The notes under the pieces are model-generated. The model was not told the origin of the DNA. It made no database searches and saw only the letters and a program-made list of their open reading frames with translations. The translations under genes and the position numbers were made by a program. Of a DNA stretch of 64,000 nt, positions 50,020-59,420 are shown piece after piece. The DNA lies in contig NZ_ASWO01000001.1 in NCBI RefSeq assembly GCF_000407605.1, positions 124,001-188,000 on the forward strand. The letters run 5' to 3'. Within the stretch, counting starts at the first letter, position 1, and the number at the start of each line of letters is the position of its first letter. Source of the stretch: Enterococcus sulfureus ATCC 49903 (lineage in GTDB: Bacteria > Bacillota > Bacilli > Lactobacillales > Enterococcaceae).

Positions 50020-52439
50020 TATTCTTGTGGTCTCACATCCCCCATGCCGATCATGGGGTCTATCGCACGACTTTCAATTAGTTCAAGCGTTAAAATCGAT
50101 TCTTTTGACTCAGATGCATAGTCTTGAGTAGTTTCTTCTACTTTATCTGCATGATTTTCAACGACTTCCTTTGTTGAAGGTGGAGCTAAAGTGCGTCCTT
50201 TTCCTTCTACTTCTAGTAAACGCTCTTTTAATGTTGTCGCACGTAAATTTGACTCTTGCTGCACACAACGGGCATACGCCTCGACTTCTCCAAGTAAAAT
50301 CAATTTTTCTTTACTTCGCGTAATCGCCGTGTACAATAAATTTCGTTGTAACATACGTTGGTATTGTTGCACCATCGGCAAAATGACCATTTTAAATTCG
50401 CTACCTTGTGACTTATGGATCGTACAGCAATAAGATAGTGTGATTTTCTGCCAATCGTTACGGCGATACGTCACTTCATTTGCATCAAATTGAATCACGA
50501 GCTCATCGACTTTGTCTTCAGAATCTTTTGCATAGACGATTCCTACGATTTGACCCATGTCCCCGTTAAAGACATTGTCTTCTGGTGAATTGACCAATTG
50601 TAATACTTTGTCTCCGATACGATAGACAGTATCATTGAATTTCACTTCTTTTTTACGCCCATCATTTGGATTAAAGATTTCTTGCATCATTTTATTTAAC
50701 GCATCGACTCCAGCTGCACCTTTATACATAGGAGCTAAAATCTGGATATCTTGGGCAGTAAATCCTTTTGCCTTAGCTTTTTGTACGATCTGGGCAATGA
50801 TCGGCTCGATTTGGTAGGCATCACATGCAAAAAATGAGCGATCCGACTGATTTTGAGTAAAATCTTGTGGCAAGCGACCATTTTTAATTTCATGCGCTAA
50901 AGAAATCACACTTGACCCATCACCTTGACGGTAGATCTCTGTGAGTTCATATTTTGGTAAAAATGGCGTTTGCAATAAGTCGTGGAGAACTTGTCCTGGT
51001 CCAACAGAAGGCAGTTGATCTTTATCCCCTACTAGAATAATTTGCATATTAGTCGATAATGCTTTAAACAATGTATTGGCTAACCACGTATCGACCATCG
51101 ACATTTCATCTACGATCAATAAACCGCCTTCCAATTCTTTAGTCTCCATCTCGATATCTTGTTCTTGATTATTTAAACCTAGTAAACGATGGATCGTTCC
51201 ACTAGGAAGTCCTGTTGTTTCATTCATTCGTTTGGCTGCTCGGCCAGTAGGTGCAGCTAATAAGATTGGGAAAGTTTCACTCGTATACTGACTTGGATCC
51301 AATTCTACTTCATGTAAATGGGCAAACATATGCACGATCCCATTGATCACTGTTGTTTTCCCAGTTCCAGGTCCTCCAGTAAGCATAAAAAAAGGCGAAC
51401 GGATCGCTTCTTTGATCGCCTCTTCTTGAGAAGCCCCATAGCGTATCCCTAATTCTTTTTCCACTTTTTTAAAGGTTTGATCCAATTCTTTATCCGTAAA
51501 TTTGATTGCCTGTTTGCGTTTCATCAAGCGATGAATCGACTGGGCGATTCCGATTTCTGAAAAATACAAGCGTTTTTCGTAAATCGCAGTGCCTTCTTGA
51601 TACACTTTTCCTTCTTCTACTAGTTCGATCAATCCATCTGCGACTTGATCGACCGACATTTCAACTGGTCGACTCGTTTCAAGTAACGAAATCGTTTGTT
51701 CTAACAACCGTTTTGCTTGAACATAGGTATCTCCTGTTTGAATCGATACTTGCATCAATTGATGAAATAAAGCTGCTTTGATTCGAGCGTTTGCATGCGG
51801 TGTGATCCCTAGTTGTTCAGCAATCAAATCGGCTTTTTTAAAACCGATCCCTTCAATATCTTCTACCAGTTGATACGGATTTTCTTGAATGATCTCCAAA
51901 GCTTCATTGCGATATTTTTGATAGATGGCAAACGATAAGCGACTTCCGAAACCATATTCCGTTAATCCTACAATAACTTGATCCATTCCATGATTCAAAC
52001 GTAAGGTCTCTACGATCATATCACGCTTTTTTTTATTCAAATGTGGCAAAGTTTGCAATAAACTAGGATCTTCTAAAATTTTTTCAATTGCTTGTTCGCC
52101 AAATGCATCTACAATAGTTTGCGCCGTTTTTTTACCAATTCCAGGAAATTTATCACTTGATAAATAATGAACGATCCCTGCAGCCGAAGTCGGTTGCTCT
52201 TTTTGATACGTTTCAACACTTAATTGTTTTCCGTATTTTGGATGCTCCACTAATTGTCCATGAAACCGATACGTTTCTTCTTCTTGAACATCGCCAAAAC
52301 TTCCTGTGACTACGATTTCTTTTTCACGATAATCTGCTGTGGTCTCGTCAACTTTTACCAGCAACACTTTGTAAAAATTAGTCGGATTTTGATAAAAAAT
52401 AGCGGCTACCTTGCCGATAAAAACTTCTTTTTCTGGCAT
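49998..52439 (-). CDS. recD2: ATP-dependent DNA helicase RecD2
   Basis: 813-residue SF1B helicase with a long N-terminal region (OB-like, HhH) not found with RecBC. Walker A MLTGGPGTGKTTVINGI, Walker B LLIVDEMSMVDTW, VGDKDQLPSVGPGQVL and CTIHKSQGSEFKMVI are present; the tail is acidic and variable. ATG at 52439 (MPEKEVFIG). No recB or recC nearby. Confidence 0.94.
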   Translation of the reverse strand: MPEKEVFIGKVAAIFYQNPTNFYKVLLVKVDETTADYREKEIVVTGSFGDVQEEETYRFHGQLVEHPKYGKQLSVETYQKEQPTSAAGIVHYLSSDKFPGIGKKTAQTIVDAFGEQAIEKILEDPSLLQTLPHLNKKKRDMIVETLRLNHGMDQVIVGLTEYGFGSRLSFAIYQKYRNEALEIIQENPYQLVEDIEGIGFKKADLIAEQLGITPHANARIKAALFHQLMQVSIQTGDTYVQAKRLLEQTISLLETSRPVEMSVDQVADGLIELVEEGKVYQEGTAIYEKRLYFSEIGIAQSIHRLMKRKQAIKFTDKELDQTFKKVEKELGIRYGASQEEAIKEAIRSPFFMLTGGPGTGKTTVINGIVHMFAHLHEVELDPSQYTSETFPILLAAPTGRAAKRMNETTGLPSGTIHRLLGLNNQEQDIEMETKELEGGLLIVDEMSMVDTWLANTLFKALSTNMQIILVGDKDQLPSVGPGQVLHDLLQTPFLPKYELTEIYRQGDGSSVISLAHEIKNGRLPQDFTQNQSDRSFFACDAYQIEPIIAQIVQKAKAKGFTAQDIQILAPMYKGAAGVDALNKMMQEIFNPNDGRKKEVKFNDTVYRIGDKVLQLVNSPEDNVFNGDMGQIVGIVYAKDSEDKVDELVIQFDANEVTYRRNDWQKITLSYCCTIHKSQGSEFKMVILPMVQQYQRMLQRNLLYTAITRSKEKLILLGEVEAYARCVQQESNLRATTLKERLLEVEGKGRTLAPPSTKEVVENHADKVEETTQDYASESKESILTLELIESRAIDPMIGMGDVRPQEYEKTNDY

Positions 52440-52461
52440 AGGTCTCCGCTCCTTTCTTTGA

Positions 52462-53112
52462 TTAGAGTAATGAATCTGCACTAGTTGGATCTGACAAAAA
52501 GGAGACGTCATTCCATTTCACTAGTGTATAAGGTAATACTTTATGTTCTGTTTCTAATATCGTCAAACTATTATTGTATAAGCCACCCATGTCACGTAAT
52601 TGCGATACTGGCTTGCCAATTAACGCTTGAATCGCAGCTGTCATCGACGTTCCATGACCTACGAATAAGATCGGGCCTTCATGTTGCGTCACTTTTTCAG
52701 TGATCGTATGCATCATACGTACTAACATTTCACTAACTGTTTCACCATCAAAGGCAGTAGGATCGTATTGATCTAAATGATAACGCATATTCTCAAGTGT
52801 CGGACCATATAGCAAACGCATCTCATCGATTAATTGTCCCTCCAAAGAACCATACCCCATCTCTAGCAATCCATCCTCTGCAAAAATAGGCACTGCATGT
52901 TCAAGTTGTGCTTCGATTGCTTGCGCTGTATCACGAGCACGTTTGGCGGTACTACAATAGATCGCTTCAAAAGGCACTGTTTTTAGTTCTCGACCTAGAC
53001 TAGCCACTTCTTCATAACTACTTGCTAATAAAGGAGAATCCCCCTTCATCCCCTGAAAACGGCGTTCCAAATTCCACTCGGTTTTTCCGTGTCTCGTAAA
53101 ATAAAGGTACAT
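52462..53112 (-). CDS. histidine phosphatase family protein
   Basis: 216 residues. Phosphoglycerate-mutase-like fold: catalytic FTRHGKTEWN at the N-terminus, ARDTAQAI with the Arg and VGHGTSMTA with the second His. It has a phosphatase rather than mutase look; the substrate is unknown. ATG at 53112 after AAGGAG. Confidence 0.88.
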   Translation of the reverse strand: MYLYFTRHGKTEWNLERRFQGMKGDSPLLASSYEEVASLGRELKTVPFEAIYCSTAKRARDTAQAIEAQLEHAVPIFAEDGLLEMGYGSLEGQLIDEMRLLYGPTLENMRYHLDQYDPTAFDGETVSEMLVRMMHTITEKVTQHEGPILFVGHGTSMTAAIQALIGKPVSQLRDMGGLYNNSLTILETEHKVLPYTLVKWNDVSFLSDPTSADSLL

Positions 53113-53125
53113 CTCATTTCTCCTT

Positions 53126-53629
53126 TTAATCGATTTTATCGTTTGGATAGTGGTGTGTCCGTTCTAAATTTGGAAAATCTTGTTGGCGTAGCGCTTCGTA
53201 TAAAATCAGCGCTGCCGTATTTGAAAGATTTAACGAACGCACATGTTCATCGTTCATTGGAATACGTAAACATTTGTCTGCGTGTTCACGCATAAATTCT
53301 TCTGGTAGTCCTGTCGTTTCTTTTCCAAACAAGAAGAAATGATCTTCATTGTCATTAAAATTCACGTCTGAATAGGTTGCATTCGCAAATTTTGAGATCA
53401 AGTGCAATTGGCGATCACCTAAATAGTCCATAAACGCATCAAGACTTTTATGATACGTAATATCAACAGCTTCCCAATAATCTAATCCTGCACGTTTTAA
53501 TTGTTTATCATCTGTTGAAAATCCTAATGGTTCAATAAGATGTAACGGAGAATTTGTCGCGGCACATGTACGCGAGATATTTCCGGTATTGGCTGGAATA
53601 AGTGGTTCAAATAATACGATATGGTTCAC
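53126..53629 (-). CDS. trmL: tRNA (cytidine/uridine-2'-O-)-methyltransferase TrmL
   Basis: 167 residues. SPOUT enzyme that methylates position 34 of some tRNA-Leu. Motifs: [34 protein letters not shown] and [20 protein letters not shown]. Start is GTG at 53629, nine bases after AAGGAG. A terminator-bearing leader lies upstream. Confidence 0.93.
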   Translation of the reverse strand: MNHIVLFEPLIPANTGNISRTCAATNSPLHLIEPLGFSTDDKQLKRAGLDYWEAVDITYHKSLDAFMDYLGDRQLHLISKFANATYSDVNFNDNEDHFFLFGKETTGLPEEFMREHADKCLRIPMNDEHVRSLNLSNTAALILYEALRQQDFPNLERTHHYPNDKID

Positions 53630-53682
53630 AAAAAAGGACTCCTTCAATAGTCAACTATGCTCAAGGCATGTGTGTTTAAAAT

Positions 53683-53790
53683 AAAAAAAACGTACCAACT
53701 CGGTGATCAAGCACGGCGAGTCGTTACGTTAGTGAAGCTCTCTTCACTAACTTTTATCAGAACAGGATGCTGATAAAAACTAATGAAAAA
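53683..53790 (-). promoter_or_regulatory. three-hairpin leader of trmL with terminator
   Basis: On the minus strand, in order: TTTTATCAG/CTGATAAAA (53752-53778), TTAGTGAAG/CTTCACTAA (53729-53750), then CGACTCG/CGAGTTG with outer AACGT/ACGTT and a T run (53683-53730). The terminator lies between promoter and trmL. No known leader class recognised; it could be a cis-regulator or a short RNA that ends before trmL. Confidence 0.7.
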
Positions 53791-53802
53791 TGACTTGAAA
53801 TT

Positions 53803-53831
53803 AATATATCACTCTCATGTTATTTATGCAA
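53803..53831 (-). promoter_or_regulatory. promoter of trmL leader
   Basis: TTGCAT, 17-base spacer, TATATT on the minus strand. Confidence 0.75.
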
Positions 53832-53855
53832 GCATAAAGTGAAAAAAAACAGAAA

Positions 53856-54701
53856 TTATTTGCTCTTTTTACCGATTAAAATTTCTAAATCTATGGTTAC
53901 TTTCGTTAAGGGTGCATGTTGTAGCGCTTTTTTTCGTTCTTCTGACGCGCCCCACTCTAATGGAGACATTTCTAAAATATCGAATTGACGTGCCGTTGGG
54001 ATATCAAATACATAAGTCAAATGGTGTTTTTCCACTTGTTCAAATGCTTGTTCAAATTTTTCTACTACACGTTCATTGGAGTAATGCTGCTTTTTCTCAT
54101 CGTCTGGGTAAAAAGCTTTTCGTAATTCATTCAAGTAAAGTGGTCCAGGAACAACTTTGATCAACTGGCCACCTGGTTGTAGTACACGATCAAATTCTTG
54201 ATAATTAGAAGGAGAAAAAATATTTAATAATGTCGTAAAACTGTGATCGGCAAAGGGTAGATTCGTTAAATCCGCAGTACACCAAAAACTATCTGTTGCC
54301 TGATTGGTCGCTAGATAGACACCTTCTTTTGCAATATCAAATCCCACACCGACTTTGATGTTTGCCTGTTGGGTCAACTGGGCCAAAAAGCTTCCTTCTC
54401 CACACCCGATATCCAGGACACAAGACGGATCGATTTTTTGTGCCATTAACTCGACCAAGGGCAGGTACATGCCAGATTCGATCATTCGTCCTCTTGCTTC
54501 AAACAAATGCTGATCATAGTCACTAGCAATCGGCTTCGTTAGAAAATGAATCGTTCCTTTTTTGGATACATCAAAGCGATGCCCATTCCCACAGACTACT
54601 CCACTTTCACTTGTTGCCATCGTTTCATGACATAATGGGCAACGAAATCGGGTAGCTTCTTGTTGTAAAAACAATTTTGCCCGATCGATTTTTTTTAACA
54701 T
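53856..54701 (-). CDS. rlmA: 23S rRNA guanine-N1 methyltransferase RlmA family
   Basis: 281 residues. N-terminal zinc finger FRCPLCHETM with CGNGHRFD, then a class I methyltransferase domain with VLDIGCGEGSFLAQL and NIFSPSNYQEFDRVLQPGG. Gram-positive members methylate G748 of 23S rRNA (macrolide binding site). ATG at 54701. Divergent from cutC. Confidence 0.88.
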   Translation of the reverse strand: MLKKIDRAKLFLQQEATRFRCPLCHETMATSESGVVCGNGHRFDVSKKGTIHFLTKPIASDYDQHLFEARGRMIESGMYLPLVELMAQKIDPSCVLDIGCGEGSFLAQLTQQANIKVGVGFDIAKEGVYLATNQATDSFWCTADLTNLPFADHSFTTLLNIFSPSNYQEFDRVLQPGGQLIKVVPGPLYLNELRKAFYPDDEKKQHYSNERVVEKFEQAFEQVEKHHLTYVFDIPTARQFDILEMSPLEWGASEERKKALQHAPLTKVTIDLEILIGKKSK

Positions 54702-54731
54702 AGACTTCCCTCGACTTTCTTCTTTGACTAC

Positions 54732-54753
54732 TTTAGCATAAATTTATGCTAAA
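54732..54753. promoter_or_regulatory. 22-bp perfect palindrome between rlmA and cutC
   Basis: TTTAGCATAAA and its exact complement, with no loop, inside the 89-base divergent region. It covers the probable -10 of cutC (TAAAAT at 54750; TTGACT at 54724). Looks like an operator of a dimeric repressor. Confidence 0.6.
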
Positions 54754-54790
54754 ATGCTAGACAGAACGTTAACTTTAAGGAGGATCTTTT

Positions 54791-55420
54791 ATGATCAAAG
54801 AATTCTGTGCCGAAAATTATACACACATTCCAAAAGCCATCTATAATGGTGCCAATCGTATCGAATTATGTGACAACTTAGCCGTGGGCGGAACGACACC
54901 AAGTACTGGTGTATTAGAAGAAGCATTCCAATACACTTCTGAAAAGTCGATTCCCTTAATGGTGATGATTCGTCCTCGTGGTGGTGATTTTATTTACAAC
55001 GATACTGAATTAAAAATCATGCACACCGATTTGATTGAAGCAAAAAAACTCGGTGTAGACGGCGTCGTGTTTGGCTGCCTGACTCCAAGTAATTGGATCG
55101 ATGAAGAAGCGATGGAATTGTTACTGGACGTTTCTGACGGGCTACAAGTAACGTTCCATATGGCATTTGATGCGATTGAACCTTCACGACAAAAAGAAGC
55201 GATCGATTGGTTGATTGCTCATCAAGTCGACCGGATCTTGACTCATGGCGGACCTATGGATACACCTGTAGAAGAACACTTCACTAAGCTTCATGAATGG
55301 ATCGACTATGCAGATGATCAAATTACGTTTGTTGTAGGCGGCGGTGTCACAACAGCAAACGCTCAAGCTGTATGTGAACAAACTGGAGCTTCAGAAGTTC
55401 ACGGAACAAAAATCGTCTAA
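54791..55420 (+). CDS. cutC: CutC family protein
   Basis: 209 residues. TIM-barrel protein named copper homeostasis protein; its real activity is unclear. IELCDNLAVGGTTPSTG, MIRPRGGDFIY, FHMAFDAIEP and ILTHGGPMDT are conserved. ATG at 54791 after AAGGAGG. Confidence 0.93.
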   Translation: MIKEFCAENYTHIPKAIYNGANRIELCDNLAVGGTTPSTGVLEEAFQYTSEKSIPLMVMIRPRGGDFIYNDTELKIMHTDLIEAKKLGVDGVVFGCLTPSNWIDEEAMELLLDVSDGLQVTFHMAFDAIEPSRQKEAIDWLIAHQVDRILTHGGPMDTPVEEHFTKLHEWIDYADDQITFVVGGGVTTANAQAVCEQTGASEVHGTKIV

Positions 55421-55424
55421 ACAC

Positions 55425-55458
55425 AATAAGGTGTGACAGAAGTCTGTCACACCTTATT
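55425..55458. terminator. bidirectional terminator between cutC and mgtE
   Basis: Perfect 16-base arms (AATAAGGTGTGACAGA and complement), two-base centre AG. Same GTGACAGA core as the terminators at 12160 and 28872. Confidence 0.9.
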
Positions 55459-55462
55459 CGTA

Positions 55463-56827
55463 TTAATTCAGAAAATAACTCATAAAAATACTGGCAATAT
55501 TGAAATAGATCAAGACACTCGTTAGATCACTAAGCGTTGTGATAAATGGTCCACTCGCCACCGCTGGATCAAATCCTAATTTATCCATCAACATCGGGAT
55601 CAAACTTCCCGCTAGGTTAGCTACAGTAATCGCACACATCATCGCCATTCCAATCACAAATCCTAAAATTGGGTTGCCTTTCCAGATCGCTACGATCAAA
55701 AAGATCGTCACCCCTGTAATCAATCCCGTAAATAACCCGGTGATGACTTCACCTACAATCGTTTTCCAGATTCCTGCTTCTTTATTGTCACTCATCGCCA
55801 AACGACGAACCGCGACGGCTAGTGATTGCGTTCCAGCGTTCCCAGCCGTTCCAGTGATCAACGAAATAAAGACGGCTAAAATACTCGCTTTACTAACCAA
55901 TTGCTCATAATGACTGATTAAAGTTGCTGTAGCCATTCCTAAGAAAAGTAACGTGATCAACCATGGTAACCGACGATTTGCCGATTTGATTGGATTTTCA
56001 CTGATCTCTTCTACGTTTACCCCGGCTAAACCAGAGTAGTCGCTCGCCGCTTCATCATCGATGACATCGATAATATCATCAACCGTGACGATCCCTAAAA
56101 GGTGATCATCATAATCGGTAACAGGTAGCGCTAGAAAGTCATAATCACGGAATGTTTGGGCGACATCTTCTTGGTCATCGCCCACATGGACCGACATGAC
56201 CCGTTCGCTCATAATCTCTTGAATCATTTGATCATCGTCATTGATAATCAAATCCCGCAAAGAGATAACCCCCACTAAGCGCTCTTCTTGATCGATGACA
56301 TAAATATAATAAATCGTCTCCGCTACAGCAGCTTCTGATTTTAAGACATACATCGCCGAACGAACCGTCTGATTGGCTACGATCGAAACATATTCTGTTG
56401 TCATGATCGAACCAGCTGTATCGTCTTCATAATGAAGCAAGTCTTTAATCTCTGTTGCGGCTTCGGTTTCCATCAAGGTTAAATACTGTGCGACTTGCGG
56501 TTTTGGAAGAGTATTAAGTAAATCGACCGCATTATCGGTATACATCTCTGCCAACATTTCTGCTGCATAACTTGGTCGCATTTCGGCCAAAAATTCTTTG
56601 ATTTCATCTTTATCTTCTTCTAATACGTCAAACATATCTGCCAATTCTTTTGGCGATAAATAGGCATAGACTAAATTACGCTGAGCCTCATCAAGAGATC
56701 GGTAAAACTGTCCTTGCTCATAAATATGCAATTCTAAAAACTGTTCACGGAACTCCTGCAGACGATTTCGTGCTAAGTCCTCTCGTAATTGTGCAAAACG
56801 TTCTTCTAATTCTTGTGTTTCATCCAA
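55463..56827 (-). CDS. mgtE: magnesium transporter MgtE
   Basis: 454 residues. N-domain (about 1-130), tandem CBS domains (about 135-260) and five C-terminal membrane helices with the pore region GTAGNAGTQSLAVAVRRLA. The start is TTG at 56827, seven bases from AGGTG; the overlapping ATG is out of frame and an in-frame TGA lies just upstream. No M-box is seen. Last gene of relQ-nadK-rluA-mgtE. Confidence 0.93.
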   Translation of the reverse strand: MDETQELEERFAQLREDLARNRLQEFREQFLELHIYEQGQFYRSLDEAQRNLVYAYLSPKELADMFDVLEEDKDEIKEFLAEMRPSYAAEMLAEMYTDNAVDLLNTLPKPQVAQYLTLMETEAATEIKDLLHYEDDTAGSIMTTEYVSIVANQTVRSAMYVLKSEAAVAETIYYIYVIDQEERLVGVISLRDLIINDDDQMIQEIMSERVMSVHVGDDQEDVAQTFRDYDFLALPVTDYDDHLLGIVTVDDIIDVIDDEAASDYSGLAGVNVEEISENPIKSANRRLPWLITLLFLGMATATLISHYEQLVSKASILAVFISLITGTAGNAGTQSLAVAVRRLAMSDNKEAGIWKTIVGEVITGLFTGLITGVTIFLIVAIWKGNPILGFVIGMAMMCAITVANLAGSLIPMLMDKLGFDPAVASGPFITTLSDLTSVLIYFNIASIFMSYFLN

Positions 56828-56842
56828 TCTCTCTCACCTCGC

Positions 56843-57739
56843 TTAAAAAGTCGCCTGGATCAATGTCGCCATATCCTCAGGAAGTGTCTGATAAAAAGAC
56901 AACGGCTCGTGTGTGAAAGGGTGTGTAAATTCTAAATGGTAACAATGCAACGCTTGACGTTGCACACTTAAATCCATACGTCCCCCATACATGTCATCCC
57001 CCACCAAAGGACAGCCAATCGATTCGAAATGTACCCGAATCTGGTGGGTGCGTCCAGTGTGCAATTTGATATCGACTAAAGCACAGGTAGACGTCTTTTT
57101 TTGTACCCAATATTCTGTTCGCGCAGGTTGCCCGTCCTCACGTACTTCGCGTTTTAAAATCGAGCGCATATCGCGTCCAATTGGTGCGTTGATTTCTTCA
57201 TGGGCATTTAAGCGTGCTAATTCCCCACAAACTAGCGCTTGATAATGTTTATGTAACCTTTTTTCTCGTAGTTGTACATCTAATTTTGCATGGGCAAACC
57301 CATGTTTAGCAAACAACATCAATCCTGTTGTATCACGATCGAGTCGCGTGACAACATGAACGACTTGATTGGCATACCCTTGGCGCTTGTAGTACCCTTT
57401 CACACGATTAGCCATCGTTTGATTTGGATGGTATTGTGCTGGGATCGATGAAATATTACTAGGTTTATTGACAATCAAGAGATGTTTATCTTCAAATACA
57501 ATATCTAGTGGTGCGTCATCGGCAAGCAATGTTTCGTGTTCTTTTTCGTCAGGTATAACAACCGTCACTATATCGTGTTCTTGTAAAAAATACAAGACAT
57601 TTTGAACATGGTCGTTAACTAAAATCTGTCCCCCTTGAAACTTTACTTTTGCCAGTAGACCTTTAGAGATCCCTTGTTCTTTTAAGAAATATTTAATTTG
57701 TTGTGGTTCTGATTTTTCAAATGGATAACTAAACCGCAT
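56843..57739 (-). CDS. RluA-family pseudouridine synthase
   Basis: 298 residues. Catalytic Asp in VTRLDRDTTGLMLFAK (near 133), with KLHTGRTHQIRVHFESIG and CPLVGDDMYGG. An S4-like N-terminal segment precedes it. Which RNA uridine is modified is unknown. ATG at 57739, after nadK with coupling. Confidence 0.92.
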   Translation of the reverse strand: MRFSYPFEKSEPQQIKYFLKEQGISKGLLAKVKFQGGQILVNDHVQNVLYFLQEHDIVTVVIPDEKEHETLLADDAPLDIVFEDKHLLIVNKPSNISSIPAQYHPNQTMANRVKGYYKRQGYANQVVHVVTRLDRDTTGLMLFAKHGFAHAKLDVQLREKRLHKHYQALVCGELARLNAHEEINAPIGRDMRSILKREVREDGQPARTEYWVQKKTSTCALVDIKLHTGRTHQIRVHFESIGCPLVGDDMYGGRMDLSVQRQALHCYHLEFTHPFTHEPLSFYQTLPEDMATLIQATF

Positions 57740-57741
57740 GC

Positions 57742-58548
57742 TTATGACTCCCCAATAAACGCATCGCGAACACGACGCCAAAAATGTGTATGACGATACG
57801 ATGCAAATTGAATATTTTCATCGGCAATTTTATAATAGATCGAATCGATTTCATCTTGTTGTAAACGAAACTGATCGATCGTGATCACACATTCGTCACT
57901 TTCTTGCAAGCGAACTTCGATCCATTCGTGACTGCCAATCACCATTGGCGAACCCAGTGTTCGAAATACGCGATTGTTCAATGAGGCGATCTCTGTCAAT
58001 TGGATCGCATTGATCCTTGGATGCAATACCGCTCCCCCGATACTTTTGTTATACGCTGTAGAGCCAGTTGGTGTCGCAATCGATAAACCATCTCCACGAA
58101 AACGTTCAAAGAATTCATCTTTGATATAAATATCCGCCACCATCGTCGAATCATTGCGCTTGATGGTCGACTCATTTAATGATAAAAAGTGTTTCGGCTC
58201 TTTGCCATTACGATACGTGATGCGCACATCAAGCAAAGGATAGCGGACACTCGCTTCTTGTTTGGTATTCAAAGAAGCGACCAATTCATCTAATTCATAA
58301 TCGCGCCAATCGGTATAAAATCCTAAATGTCCTGTATGGACCCCTAGAAAACGCACTTGATCTAATTTATGATTAAATAAATGAAATGCGGAAAGGAGTG
58401 TACCGTCTCCTCCTACTGAAATGACTAATTCAGGTTCCGTTTGATTGATTTCATGACCGGATGCAATCAACTTTTGACTCAACTCACTCATGACTTTTAG
58501 CGATAACGGTGTTTTATTGTGGATGATCGCGATTTTCACTTTCTCCAT
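57742..58548 (-). CDS. nadK: NAD kinase
   Basis: 268 residues. Makes NADP. ISVGGDGTLLSAFH, FLGVHTGHLGFY, LNESTIKRND and TPTGSTAYNKSIGG are diagnostic. ATG at 58548; overlaps relQ by 35 bases. Confidence 0.96.
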   Translation of the reverse strand: MEKVKIAIIHNKTPLSLKVMSELSQKLIASGHEINQTEPELVISVGGDGTLLSAFHLFNHKLDQVRFLGVHTGHLGFYTDWRDYELDELVASLNTKQEASVRYPLLDVRITYRNGKEPKHFLSLNESTIKRNDSTMVADIYIKDEFFERFRGDGLSIATPTGSTAYNKSIGGAVLHPRINAIQLTEIASLNNRVFRTLGSPMVIGSHEWIEVRLQESDECVITIDQFRLQQDEIDSIYYKIADENIQFASYRHTHFWRRVRDAFIGES

Positions 58549-59215
58549 CGTGTTCTTCCTTTCCTTGACCCAATAGACGCGCATGGCGCTCTTCAGATCC
58601 TTTTCCTCTAGCAAATAAATGTTGTGCTTCTTGGATTTCTTCTCGAATATTTGACATTTCTTCATCCAATTGATAAGCGGCCTCAGCTGCGCGACGCAAC
58701 CGTTCGCCGATTTCTTCAGGAAAAACCCCTTGATATTTATAGTTTAATGAGTGTTCGATCGTGGCCCAAAAGTTCATGGCTAACGTTCGAATTTGGATTT
58801 CAGCGTAAATCATTTTTTCACCACTCACCAATTGCACAGGATACTCGATCACTAAATGATATGAACGATAACCACTCGCTTTTTGATTGGTAATGTAATC
58901 CCGTTCGATCACGACATTCATATCTTTACGATTACGAATCAATTGTACGACTTGATGAATATCTTCAACAAATTGGCACATAATCCGTAGACCAGCAATA
59001 TCGGACATCTCTGTTTCCAAACGATCGAGTGGAATATTACGTAAACGACTTTTTCCTAAGATACTATCTACTGGTTTGACACGTCCAGTCACAAATTCAA
59101 TCGGTACATGGCGATTTTGTTCCCGAAATTGCTTTCTGATCCCACGTAATTTTACTTTTAATTCAGAAACCGTCTGTTCATACGGTGCTAAGAATTCTTC
59201 CCAATCCGGTTGCAT
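58514..59215 (-). CDS. relQ: small alarmone synthetase RelQ
   Basis: 233 residues. Single-domain (p)ppGpp synthetase. VTGRVKPVDSILGKSRLRN, DIAGLRIMCQF, ASGYRSYHLVIEYP and AEIQIRTLAMNFWATIEHSL are all typical. ATG at 59215. First gene of the relQ-nadK-rluA-mgtE operon, usual in Enterococcus-like genomes. Confidence 0.95.
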   Translation of the reverse strand: MQPDWEEFLAPYEQTVSELKVKLRGIRKQFREQNRHVPIEFVTGRVKPVDSILGKSRLRNIPLDRLETEMSDIAGLRIMCQFVEDIHQVVQLIRNRKDMNVVIERDYITNQKASGYRSYHLVIEYPVQLVSGEKMIYAEIQIRTLAMNFWATIEHSLNYKYQGVFPEEIGERLRRAAEAAYQLDEEMSNIREEIQEAQHLFARGKGSEERHARLLGQGKEEHDGESENRDHPQ

Positions 59216-59369
59216 CAGTATCCCTCATTTCTAAATAATAGCTAGACGCTTCTAAACGAGATGCTTTTCAAGACATTCAGCTATTTCTAAAATAACATAC
59301 AAGCTTATCTTATCACAGTTTCGTATAAACCTTTAGCCTTGAGAGTTGATTTTTTTGTTTTTTTACTAG
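59216..59369. other. divergent spacer between relQ and the CYTH gene
   Basis: AT-rich region with a loose inverted repeat (AATAGCTG / CTAGCTATT) on the relQ side. I find no convincing relQ promoter and no gene. Confidence 0.4.
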
Positions 59370-59398
59370 TTGACGAATGATGTAGAATACAGTAAAAA
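59370..59398 (+). promoter_or_regulatory. promoter of the CYTH gene
   Basis: TTGACG, 17-base spacer, TAAAAA. Confidence 0.65.
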
Positions 59399-59420
59399 TA
59401 AGGCTAAAGGAGTGTCTATA

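Noticed and set aside
56650-56916. Plus-strand frame opposite mgtE
   Set aside because: Shadow of mgtE and the rluA-family gene.
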